A DNA stretch of 13,574 nucleotides from Nitrospirota bacterium (lineage in GTDB: Bacteria; Nitrospirota; JACRHJ01), in NCBI GenBank assembly GCA_021815285.1, contig JAKAHE010000035.1:1-13574 (forward strand), in the 5' to 3' direction. Positions within the stretch are counted from its first letter, which is position 1; every line of letters starts with the position of its first letter. Made by a program: the position numbers and the translations under genes. The notes beneath the pieces were generated by a model. That model saw only the letters and a list, made by a program, of their open reading frames with translations. It had not been told where the DNA came from and ran no database searches. Shown piece by piece: positions 8,170 through 13,574 of the stretch.

Positions 8170-9005
8170 TGCCGCCCCCCTATTTCCTTCAGCGCCACAG
8201 CCAGTTCGCTGTCCGACGGCGGCGTCCCGTGATATTCCACCTTCCCCTCGAAGAGAGAACACCCTTTCCCCTTTATCGTCCTGGCGACTATTGCCGTCGG
8301 CCTGCCCTTGTGTGCCTCCGCGCGGTCGAGCGCGTCTACGATCTCTTCCATATTGTGGCCGTCGATGCTGATGGTATCCCAGCCGAAGGAGGCGAACTTG
8401 TCGGAGATGGAATCCACGCACATGACCTCGGAACACGCGCCGTCGATCTGGAGCCCGTTGTTGTCGATTATCGCCGTGAGGTTATCCAGGCCGTAATGAG
8501 CAGCAGCCATCGCCGCCTCCCATACCTGGCCTTCCTGGAGCTCGCCGTCGCCCAGGAGGGCATAAACCCGCCAGGACTTTTCGTCCATCTTTCCGGAGAG
8601 CGCAAGGCCGCAGGACACGGACAGCCCCTGCCCGAGAGAGCCGGTGGATATTTCCACGCCGGGCAGTTTTTTAGAATCCGGATGCCCCTGAAGCCTGCTC
8701 CCGAACTGCCTGAGGGTTTTAAGCTCGTCGAGCGGGAAATAGCCTGAACGCGCAAGCGCGGCATAGAGCACCGGAGCCGCGTGCCCCTTGCAGAGGATGA
8801 ACCTGTCCCGCTCGGGCCATTTCGGGTCGGAGGGGTTGTGCCGCATCTTGTGAAAATAAAGCGCGGTGACGATGTCAGCCGCCGAAAGAGAACCTCCGGT
8901 ATGCCCGGAACCGGCCTTGTTCAGCATCTCGACAATGTCCATCCTTATCGTGCAGGCCGTCCTTGTAAGCCCTTGTATACTGTCAACCGCAAGCGCCAAA
9001 ATCAA
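8166..9005 (-). CDS. Transketolase, N-terminal (thiamine diphosphate-binding) subunit
   Basis: First half of the split transketolase, 279 aa, carrying the pyrophosphate domain. Motifs: AGSGHTGGSLSAAD at 31-44 (His35; most relatives have GHPGG), KGHAAP with His75, LQGHPD with His108, and the ThDP/metal motif GDGELQEGQVWEA from 152 running to IIDNN near 179-183. The start is taken as TTG at 9005, whose bases overlap the stop of the 147-aa gene (TTGA). An AAGGGGG ribosome-binding site lies very close to it. A second in-frame TTG at 8999 has better spacing, so the true start may be two codons later. Split transketolases are common in archaea, Firmicutes and several anaerobic lineages. The two subunits are coupled by a 4-nt ATGA overlap and should be made in equal amounts. 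Confidence 0.94.
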   Translation of the reverse strand: MILALAVDSIQGLTRTACTIRMDIVEMLNKAGSGHTGGSLSAADIVTALYFHKMRHNPSDPKWPERDRFILCKGHAAPVLYAALARSGYFPLDELKTLRQFGSRLQGHPDSKKLPGVEISTGSLGQGLSVSCGLALSGKMDEKSWRVYALLGDGELQEGQVWEAAMAAAHYGLDNLTAIIDNNGLQIDGACSEVMCVDSISDKFASFGWDTISIDGHNMEEIVDALDRAEAHKGRPTAIVARTIKGKGCSLFEGKVEYHGTPPSDSELAVALKEIGGRQ

Positions 9006-9445
9006 TCCCCCTTTTCTCCCTGGTCGTCCTCGGACGCCAGGTAATCAAGAATTTCAGTATCCAGCCCTTTCTCCTCGAGCGATCTTTTAACGGCCTCTTC
9101 CTCGGTTTCGTTGCCATGCTGGGCTTTCGTTTTTACCGACGGGCCGGAGGCCTTGGCAGGCGCCGGCATATCCGCCTGCGAGACCTGCCCCTCTTTGGAT
9201 GAGAATTTCCCGGCAACCAGGTCTTTTATGACCTGTTTGTGCTGCTCCTCCATTATCTCCCGGACGACCTTCTCCAGCTTGTTGAACTTCAGGATATCGG
9301 CATAGCTGGTCTTCCGGGATGCGAGTATGGCTCCGCCCTTGTACAGGAGGGTGACGATAACGGGATTGGATGTGCCGTTATCCTCCGTCTGGACATGATA
9401 AACGGTACCCTTGTACCGGAAATCTGTGTTGAAGCCGGTAAGCAT
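9002..9445 (-). CDS. Conserved hypothetical protein, first gene of the transketolase-ftsE operon
   Basis: Protein of 147 aa with no function I can name. The first 70 residues look like a compact, conserved, mostly beta-strand domain: MLTGFNTDFRYKG, then YHVQTEDNG, NPVIVTLLYKGGAILASRKTSYADI, then a helix ending in REIMEEQHKQVIKDL. I recall similar proteins as unnamed genes in deltaproteobacterial and Nitrospirota-like genomes. A Pro/Ala/Lys-rich linker (about 90-115) follows, then an acidic helical tail rich in Glu and Asp. No signal peptide, membrane helix or cysteine is present, so it is probably cytosolic. ATG at 9445 has AAAGGGCG about 9 nt upstream and a good promoter behind it. Its stop overlaps the transketolase N-subunit start by 4 nt, hinting at a linked or at least co-regulated role. 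Confidence 0.85.
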   Translation of the reverse strand: MLTGFNTDFRYKGTVYHVQTEDNGTSNPVIVTLLYKGGAILASRKTSYADILKFNKLEKVVREIMEEQHKQVIKDLVAGKFSSKEGQVSQADMPAPAKASGPSVKTKAQHGNETEEEAVKRSLEEKGLDTEILDYLASEDDQGEKGD

Positions 9446-9471
9446 GATAAGTTCGCCCTTTAAGTATCTGG

Positions 9472-9501
9472 ATTATATATAATCGCATGGTATCAGCGCA
9501 A
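9472..9501 (-). promoter_or_regulatory. Sigma-70-like promoter of the 147-aa gene/transketolase/ftsE operon
   Basis: On the minus strand: TATAAT at plus 9472-9477, with TTGCGC at 9496-9501 and an 18-bp spacer. Transcription would begin about 20 nt before the ATG at 9445. The -10 sits inside a perfect 14-bp palindrome, GATTATATATAATC (9471-9484). The -10 is strong and the -35 is only 3 of 6. Confidence 0.5.
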
Positions 9502-9512
9502 GCAAAAAGAGG

Positions 9513-9541
9513 TTGACTGGGAGGCGGATGTATAATATATT
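9513..9541 (+). promoter_or_regulatory. Sigma-70-like promoter of the tRNA-Leu gene
   Basis: TTGACT (9513-9518), 17-bp spacer, TATATT (9536-9541): five of six matches in each box at ideal spacing. The predicted start is near 9548, about 23 nt before the tRNA 5' end. Today it would transcribe a broken tRNA and run on into the acquired segment. A second TATAAT at 9531 has too short a spacer for this -35. Confidence 0.6.
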
Positions 9542-9570
9542 TCAAGTTCACGGGTCTCACACGTCCAGAT

Positions 9571-9610
9571 GCCGGCGTGGTGAAACTGGTAGACGCGCTG
9601 GACTCAAAAT
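9571..9610 (+). tRNA. tRNA-Leu(CAA), 5' half only (split just after the anticodon loop)
   Basis: The acceptor 5' strand GCCGGCG, then TG, a leucine-type D arm (GTGAAACTGGTAGACGC), the anticodon stem CTGGA and the loop CTCAAAA are all present. The anticodon CAA is at 9605-9607. The next bases should be TCCAG to close the stem but read TGCAT, and no variable arm, T-arm or CGCCGGC acceptor strand follows anywhere in the window. The gene is therefore broken at about base 9610, where composition also shifts. tRNA-Leu(CAA) reads UUG only, which tRNA-Leu(UAA) can also read by wobble, so its loss can be tolerated. Most likely this is the left junction of an integrated element; an assembly join is the main alternative. 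Confidence 0.85.
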
Positions 9611-9740
9611 GCATTTCAGGCCATTTCCTAAACCCTTTGATATTACTTGATAATCCACTCTAACTATTTAATTATAAAGAACAACTTCATTGTTTCTGTC
9701 TCGGATTCTGTCAGTAGCTTTTAGGCCGATTTAGCTCTAT

Positions 9741-9762
9741 TATGGACACCATATGGACACCA
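9741..9762 (+). repeat. Tandem 11-bp direct repeat, candidate integrase arm-type sites
   Basis: TATGGACACCA occurs twice back to back (9741-9751 and 9752-9762), 130 bp inside the tRNA junction. The spacing is about one helical turn, so a protein could bind both copies on the same face. Tyrosine-recombinase arm sites often look like this near an attachment site. The repeat is seen; the role is inferred. Confidence 0.5.
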
Positions 9763-10059
9763 AATTTTGACCCCCTTATTAGAATCTGTTAGTCGGCATT
9801 GAGACTAAACTGCCCGCTTTGAGCCTCAACAGGACGTGTTGGCTGGATCTACCCGACGGGGTGACCAGAGGCAGACCCGGGGGTCGAAATGGCGGGGTTT
9901 GATTCGATCCTAAGTGCGGGGTTTAACTGGCCGCTAACAGCACTTAATATGAAGGCGAACGTGGGGACGTGCCGGAAAGAAAGACGGAACTATTTAAAGG
10001 AGAAAACAAGCGGCAGAGGCTTGGGGTTCCAATGTTGCACGTTAAGATTTAATTGTAGA

Positions 10060-10082
10060 CCCTTGGCCTTGCGGGCTTTTTT
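10060..10082 (+). terminator. Doubtful terminator-like T-tract
   Basis: A weak GCC/GGC or CCC/GGG hairpin (three pairs) is followed by six T at 10077-10082. It stands just before the restriction operon promoter and could shield it from read-through out of the tRNA side, but the stem is too short to be sure. Confidence 0.22.
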
Positions 10083-10083
10083 C

Positions 10084-10111
10084 TTGATTTACAACGGCAT
10101 TACGGTATAAT
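10084..10111 (+). promoter_or_regulatory. Promoter of the XamI-like restriction-modification operon
   Basis: TTGATT (10084-10089), 16-bp spacer, TATAAT (10106-10111): four of six and six of six. The start would be near 10118, about 25 nt before the ATG at 10143. The last base of the -10 is also the first base of a 7-bp inverted repeat. Confidence 0.6.
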
Positions 10112-10139
10112 TCCTCAAAAGTATGTACAAACTGAGGAA
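10111..10139 (+). promoter_or_regulatory. Inverted repeat TTCCTCA/TGAGGAA over the -10 edge and ribosome-binding site
   Basis: TTCCTCA (10111-10117) and TGAGGAA (10133-10139) are perfect reverse complements with a 15-bp centre containing the palindrome TGTACA (10124-10129). The right arm contains GAGG, the ribosome-binding site of the endonuclease gene. As DNA it could be an operator. If transcription starts upstream of 10111, it would instead form a hairpin hiding the ribosome-binding site. Either would restrain the toxic nuclease. Confidence 0.4.
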
Positions 10140-10142
10140 AGC

Positions 10143-11105
10143 ATGGTAGTCAATCTAGACAAACCGAATCGTTGGAAAGCTGACATTGCTCAGTCAGTGG
10201 ATATGTATAACGACTGGTTTATGAAGTTTGCGCCGCATGCCTTCCGCACTACGCGTATTCAGACTACGAAGGACGTTGAAGCTGCGCTTCATTCGACCGG
10301 CAACATCACTAACATACAACCGGCGATCATTCGTGAGCATCCAGAAATTCTTCCGACACTTCGCATGTCAACTTGCCCGCCGCTCGCAGTAGATCGGCTC
10401 ATTGGTCTCGCTGGCGTCTCAACCAGCCTTGTCAAGCGCATGGAGTCCGAAAAGAAACTCCCTCTGCGCATGTCCGCTACCGCAATCGATGCAGAACTCA
10501 CTAAAATTGCAGCCATCATAGAAAAGATGGCGGATCCCGATATTTTCGTCTGGCTTGGCCGAAAAGAGCCACCCACCGAGGCGGAGATTCATCGTGCAGC
10601 TACCATAGTCGCCGACCGCCTTTGTGGCGCGGTTGCGAATCCTATAATCCGCAATGCACAGGAAAAGCGGCAGCTTGCCGCTATCGAGGCATGGCTTGAG
10701 GCTCGTAGCTACAAGCTTATCCCCATTGGTAACGGCACGCGCTTCGATGCCATGCCGCCCGGCACTTTCAGCTTTCGGTTGAACGTACCTGTAAAGCTCG
10801 AAGGCGGCGTCCAGAGCGTCAACATTCCGATTGACGCAGTTATTATGCCTAACAGTGCAAAGAAGGGGGATTTCCCCATATTTTTTGAGGCTAAGTCTGC
10901 CGGAGATTTCACTAATACCAATAAGCGCCGTAAGGAAGAGGCCGTGAAAATGGCGCAACTCCGCAGCACCTATGGGGATAAGGTTCAATTCAACCTCTTC
11001 CTGTGCGGCTACTTTGAGAGCGGTTATCTTGGTTACGAAGCCGCTGAGGGCATTGATTGGGTATGGGAGCACCGCATCGATGACTTGGCCCAATTTGGGA
11101 TTTAA
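10143..11105 (+). CDS. Type II restriction endonuclease, XamI family
   Basis: Protein of 320 aa. The opening NLDKPNRWKADIAQSVD followed by YNDWFMKFAPHAFR matches the XamI family as I know it; XamI cuts GTCGAC. The catalytic core is PD-(D/E)xK: Asp231 in IPIDAVIMPN, then Glu249 and Lys251 in FPIFFEAKSAGDF, followed by a basic helix (NTNKRRKEE). All three residues are present, so the enzyme should be active. The start is ATG at 10143 with GAGG 5 nt upstream. The stop is 2 nt before the methyltransferase gene, the expected partner. Codon use is less GC-biased than the chromosomal genes to the left, in keeping with transfer. Family identity is secure; the exact target is inferred from the family name only. 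Confidence 0.88.
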   Translation: MVVNLDKPNRWKADIAQSVDMYNDWFMKFAPHAFRTTRIQTTKDVEAALHSTGNITNIQPAIIREHPEILPTLRMSTCPPLAVDRLIGLAGVSTSLVKRMESEKKLPLRMSATAIDAELTKIAAIIEKMADPDIFVWLGRKEPPTEAEIHRAATIVADRLCGAVANPIIRNAQEKRQLAAIEAWLEARSYKLIPIGNGTRFDAMPPGTFSFRLNVPVKLEGGVQSVNIPIDAVIMPNSAKKGDFPIFFEAKSAGDFTNTNKRRKEEAVKMAQLRSTYGDKVQFNLFLCGYFESGYLGYEAAEGIDWVWEHRIDDLAQFGI

Positions 11106-11107
11106 TT

Positions 11108-12718
11108 ATGTCCCGGTCTATTGATATTGTTGAACAGCAGCGTTTAGCACTTCAAGCCGAACTCGATAGTCAGAAGACTCCGGCTGAAAGAAACCGCCTC
11201 GGACAGTTTGCGACACCAACTGCCCTCGCGCAGGATATTTTGAGATATGCAGCATCGCTCCTCCCTACTGGTGAAAAGGTGCATTTTCTTGATCCCGCCA
11301 TTGGAACTGGCGCGTTCTATTACGCATTTAGCAAGATTTTCCCGAAAAAGAGAATTGCCGAAGCCCTTGGCTTCGAAATAGATCCTCACTATGGAGAGGC
11401 TGCTATTAAACTGTGGGCAGATTCCGGCCTCACGATAAAGCTTACCGATTTTACGCACGCCGCTCCTTCGCCTCATTTTAATCTCATCATCTGCAATCCG
11501 CCTTATGTGCGGCATCACCATTTGCAGAATGGCGACAAGACCCGGTTGCAAGTTCTCACTCAGCAAGTGAGCGGCATGAAGATTAGTGGCCTCGCCAGCC
11601 TTTACTGCCACTTCCTCGGCCTCTCTCATGCGTGGATGACTGAAAGCGGTATTGCCGGCTGGCTTATTCCGAGCGAGTTTATGGATGTGAACTATGGCCA
11701 AGCCGTGAAGCGCTACCTTCTCGAACGCGTGACGCTCTTGCATATTCACCGTTTCGATCCGAATGATGTGCAGTTTGCTGACGCCCTTGTGTCCTCGGCC
11801 ATTGTCTGGTTCCGTAAAGGCCCCCCGCCTAAAGACCACTCCGTAGTTTTTACTTTTGGCGGGACACTTCTCAAACCTAAACTCTCGCGTGGAGTATCGG
11901 TACAGGAACTGGCCAAAGAGCCGAAATGGACACGTTTCCCTGCTGCGGACATACGCAACAGGGAATCCCGTCCAACCCTATCGGATTTCTTCCAAATTAA
12001 GCGTGGCCTTGCGACCGGTGACAATGACTACTTCATTCTTGACGCCAAAGAGATCACGACTCGCGGCCTTCCCATAGAAGTTTTTCACCCAATCCTGCCT
12101 AGCCCACGTTACTTGCCAAACGACGAAGTAAAGGCCGACCACAACGGACTTCCTAATATCCCGCATCAACTCTTTCTTCTCAATACGCGGCTTGCTGCAG
12201 CTGAGATTAAGACCCGCTTTCCGTCTCTTTATACTTACCTCGAAAAGGAAGGCAAGACTCGCGGGACTCAGGAACGTTACATCTGTCGCCATCGCACGCC
12301 TTGGTACGCGCAGGAGAATCGCCCGCCCGCACCCATTGTATGCACCTATTTAGGTAGGGGTGATAGGAAGAGCGGCCGTCCATTCCGCTTTATTCTCAAC
12401 AACTCTAAGGCGACCGTTGCTAATGTCTATTTGGCAATGTACCCAAAGGCACAACTTGCACATGCGCTTCAACGCGATCCGGCGTTAATACGCCGCGTTT
12501 GGGAAGTCCTTAATGCAATCGCTCCCAAACAACTACTCAGTGAAGGTCGTGTTTATGGCGGAGGACTTCACAAGCTTGAACCCAAGGAGCTGGCAAATGT
12601 TGACGCCACGGCAATTTGTCAGTTGTTTTTAGATATTGAAAAACCTGCACATTGTAGACAGGGGGACATCTTCAATACTGGTGTAAAGGTTACCCACCTT
12701 CACTCGCATCCCGGATAG
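11108..12718 (+). CDS. N6-adenine DNA methyltransferase of the XamI-like system
   Basis: Protein of 536 aa that should protect host sites by methylating adenine. Motif X GQFATPTALAQDIL at 32-45, SAM motif I FLDPAIGTGAF at 60-70, an acidic residue after strand 2 in GFEID at 88-92, and catalytic motif IV NPPY at 130-133 are in the order X-I-IV of the gamma class (TaqI/Eco57I-like). The part after about 290 (RGLATGDNDYFIL onward to the C-terminus) is the target-recognition region, as in M.TaqI relatives. ATG at 11108 follows the endonuclease stop by 2 nt with a weak GGGA site, so coupling is likely. The endonuclease-first order is notable because it does not by itself guarantee early methylation. 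No key residue is missing. Confidence 0.92.
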   Translation: MSRSIDIVEQQRLALQAELDSQKTPAERNRLGQFATPTALAQDILRYAASLLPTGEKVHFLDPAIGTGAFYYAFSKIFPKKRIAEALGFEIDPHYGEAAIKLWADSGLTIKLTDFTHAAPSPHFNLIICNPPYVRHHHLQNGDKTRLQVLTQQVSGMKISGLASLYCHFLGLSHAWMTESGIAGWLIPSEFMDVNYGQAVKRYLLERVTLLHIHRFDPNDVQFADALVSSAIVWFRKGPPPKDHSVVFTFGGTLLKPKLSRGVSVQELAKEPKWTRFPAADIRNRESRPTLSDFFQIKRGLATGDNDYFILDAKEITTRGLPIEVFHPILPSPRYLPNDEVKADHNGLPNIPHQLFLLNTRLAAAEIKTRFPSLYTYLEKEGKTRGTQERYICRHRTPWYAQENRPPAPIVCTYLGRGDRKSGRPFRFILNNSKATVANVYLAMYPKAQLAHALQRDPALIRRVWEVLNAIAPKQLLSEGRVYGGGLHKLEPKELANVDATAICQLFLDIEKPAHCRQGDIFNTGVKVTHLHSHPG

Positions 12719-12757
12719 TCAGAAGTTTCCGGTAGTTTTTATCTCCAAGAGTTAAAT

Positions 12758-13081
12758 ATGTCCCAGAAAATAAATCCGGTGCAGCTTTTATTATCTCTTT
12801 CATACGAAGATTTCCAGTATGTCTGTAGTGATCTTCTTGAAAAAGAACCCGATATTGTTTCTAGTCGTGTTTATGGTTTGCCAGGGCAATCTCAAAATGG
12901 TATTGATATACTTGCCCATCATCAAGATACTAGTGCGATTGTGGGGCAATGTAAAAGAGTTCAAACTTCTAAAACAGCACAGATTAAGGCAGCCTCGAAT
13001 GAATTTCTTAAGCATAAGGAACATTGGTCCGGACAGAAGGTAAAAAAATTCATTTTATTCAAATTAAGAGCTAGAATTTAG
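12758..13081 (+). CDS. Mrr-like PD-(D/E)xK nuclease domain, truncated protein
   Basis: Protein of 107 aa, AT-rich, with ATG at 12758 and AAGAG 6 nt upstream. It starts like a restriction-endonuclease domain: LSYEDFQYVCSDLL at 14-27, GLPGQSQNGIDILA at 40-53 with the metal-binding Asp50, and VGQCKR with Gln64 and Lys66, a QxK form of the PD-(D/E)xK site. KKFIL at 96-100 should lead into a further strand and helix (commonly FILxVAxxL), but the frame ends after FKLRARI. The other two frames also stop at once, so this is a truncation rather than a simple frameshift at the A7 run (13042-13048). Such domains often form the N-terminal effector of larger defence NTPases, so this may be a remnant. The domain as cut may not fold. 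Confidence 0.65.
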   Translation: MSQKINPVQLLLSLSYEDFQYVCSDLLEKEPDIVSSRVYGLPGQSQNGIDILAHHQDTSAIVGQCKRVQTSKTAQIKAASNEFLKHKEHWSGQKVKKFILFKLRARI

Positions 13082-13107
13082 TAGCTAACTTGTTTTTTAA
13101 AACTTCC

Positions 13108-13574
13108 TCAGAATAAAATTTCCTGTCTAATCGTAGCGTTTGCTTCGTATGTATTAAAGGATTTTCTTTCTACCTTGGTTCTTAATTTTCCGATTTTTTT
13201 TCTAGACAAATCAATAATCTGTTTTTTAAAAGCTTCTGTTTCTTTGCATGGTGGCCACAGTGTCGCCGCACTAAACGGCTTTGACGTAACGCCCTCAATC
13301 ATCAACTTAAGGTATATCTGATAATTCGGGAGGTTAACTAAATCAGCCTCCCCAAATACCTGATGAAATTCTCTTGCCAGGTATTTTGCATCTTCCGCCC
13401 CGACTCTGAAAGATATAATCGTGCCCACGTTGCCGAATACCGCCGCCTGTATTTTTTCGTCCAACTGCTCGATATATTGATGAGCCAGGATAAGATTGAG
13501 ACTATATTTTCTTGATTCCGATAGGATGTTGGCAAAAGAAAGGGTGAGGAAATTATGAAACTCGTCCACATAAA
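13108..13574 (-). CDS. TraG/HerA-like conjugation-type ATPase, C-terminal part (5' end beyond window)
   Basis: The frame runs off the right edge; 155 C-terminal residues are seen. They open with the Walker B strand YVDEFHNF, followed by ILSESRKYSLNLILAHQY (sensor strand and arginine-rich helix), AVFGNVGTIISFRVGAEDA and NLPNYQIYLKLMIEG. This pattern belongs to HerA/TraG-type ATPases annotated as type IV secretion coupling or DNA-transfer proteins. Walker A is outside the window. The known role of relatives is to pump DNA through a membrane pore or move along duplex DNA. The gene is AT-rich like the nuclease stub it faces, with 26 bp between the two stops. It supports a mobile-element origin for this end, but with one partial gene a conjugative element is not proven. 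Confidence 0.8.
   Translation of the reverse strand, partial: YVDEFHNFLTLSFANILSESRKYSLNLILAHQYIEQLDEKIQAAVFGNVGTIISFRVGAEDAKYLAREFHQVFGEADLVNLPNYQIYLKLMIEGVTSKPFSAATLWPPCKETEAFKKQIIDLSRKKIGKLRTKVERKSFNTYEANATIRQEILF

Larger units (their letters stand above)
9611..10142 (+). other. Noncoding left end of the acquired segment
   Basis: About 530 bp with no convincing gene. Bases 9611-9780 are AT-rich and hold a tandem 11-bp repeat. Bases 9797-9930 turn GC-rich with small inverted repeats: TTGAG/CTCAA at 9799-9829, ACCC-GACG-GGGT at 9851-9862, GACCC-GG-GGGTC at 9874-9885. The 9-mer GCGGGGTTT also occurs twice, 24 bp apart (9892 and 9916). Bases 10060-10142 carry a T-tract, a promoter and the ribosome-binding site for the restriction gene. 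A 73-codon open frame at 9889-10110 has no ribosome-binding site or family look and is not called. Confidence 0.6.

Noticed and set aside
8170..8436. 89-codon upstream extension of the transketolase C-subunit
   Set aside because: It lies wholly inside the N-subunit gene in another frame; the ATGA overlap and family N-terminus fix the start at 8169.
9605..9900. Group I or II intron inside the tRNA-Leu anticodon loop
   Set aside because: Introns in tRNA-Leu are known, but I could not find the tRNA 3' half downstream or the conserved group I core pairings; GAGACTAA at 9801 alone is not enough.
9889..10110. 73-aa open frame on the plus strand
   Set aside because: No ribosome-binding site, no family resemblance, and it overlaps repeats, the T-tract and the -10 box of the next gene.
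11144..11839. 231-codon open frame antisense to the DNA methyltransferase
   Set aside because: No recognisable domain, and the plus strand carries intact methyltransferase motifs over the same bases.
1..13574. CRISPR array, insertion sequence or complete integrase
   Set aside because: No regularly spaced repeats, terminal inverted repeats with a transposase, or recombinase motifs were seen on either strand.

Overview
The window joins two unlike pieces of bacterial DNA. Bases 1 to about 9610 look like ordinary, GC-rich chromosome: tightly packed, often overlapping housekeeping genes with G/C-ending codons. Bases from about 9611 to the end look acquired: lower GC, loose spacing, a restriction-modification pair, a truncated nuclease gene and part of a conjugation-type ATPase. 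The boundary lies inside a tRNA-Leu(CAA) gene. Its 5' half is intact through the anticodon loop, and its 3' half is missing.

The gene set suggests an uncultured Gram-negative-type bacterium, perhaps from the former Deltaproteobacteria, Nitrospirota or a related lineage. The pointers are a split (two-subunit) transketolase, ftsE, a BioA with a Cys-rich insertion, and a small conserved protein that I associate with those groups. The lineage is inferred, not shown.

Layout. (1) Plus strand, 2-3399: the C-terminal part of the replicative helicase DnaB, an ABC-F ATPase, and a weakly ADC-like protein, with 3-nt and -4-nt spacing (probably one operon). (2) Minus strand, read from 9445 down to 6566: a conserved 147-aa protein, transketolase N- and C-subunits, and FtsE, coupled by TTGA and ATGA overlaps and a 2-nt gap. 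A possible weak terminator lies near 6518-6536. (3) Minus strand, read from 6499 down to 3359: an MBL-fold phosphodiesterase-like hydrolase, a SAM-dependent methyltransferase and BioA. BioA converges on the ADC-like gene with a 41-bp overlap. (4) 9446-9610: divergent promoters, one for the 147-aa gene and one for the tRNA-Leu 5' half. (5) 9611-10142: about 530 bp of noncoding DNA with a tandem 11-bp repeat (candidate integrase arm sites), short GC-rich inverted repeats and a good promoter. (6) 10143-12718: a XamI-family restriction endonuclease and its N6-adenine methyltransferase, separated by 2 nt. (7) 12758-13574: an AT-rich stub of an Mrr-like nuclease gene facing the 3' end of a TraG/HerA-like ATPase gene.

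The best overall reading is the left edge of a mobile or defence island that entered a tRNA-Leu(CAA) gene. No integrase gene is visible here, so the mechanism is inferred. I see no clearly new multi-gene system. The most unusual points are the unrepaired tRNA split, the inverted repeat over the restriction operon's -10 box and ribosome-binding site, the truncated QxK nuclease, ftsE without ftsX, and atypical active-site residues in DnaB, the MBL enzyme and the ADC-like protein.
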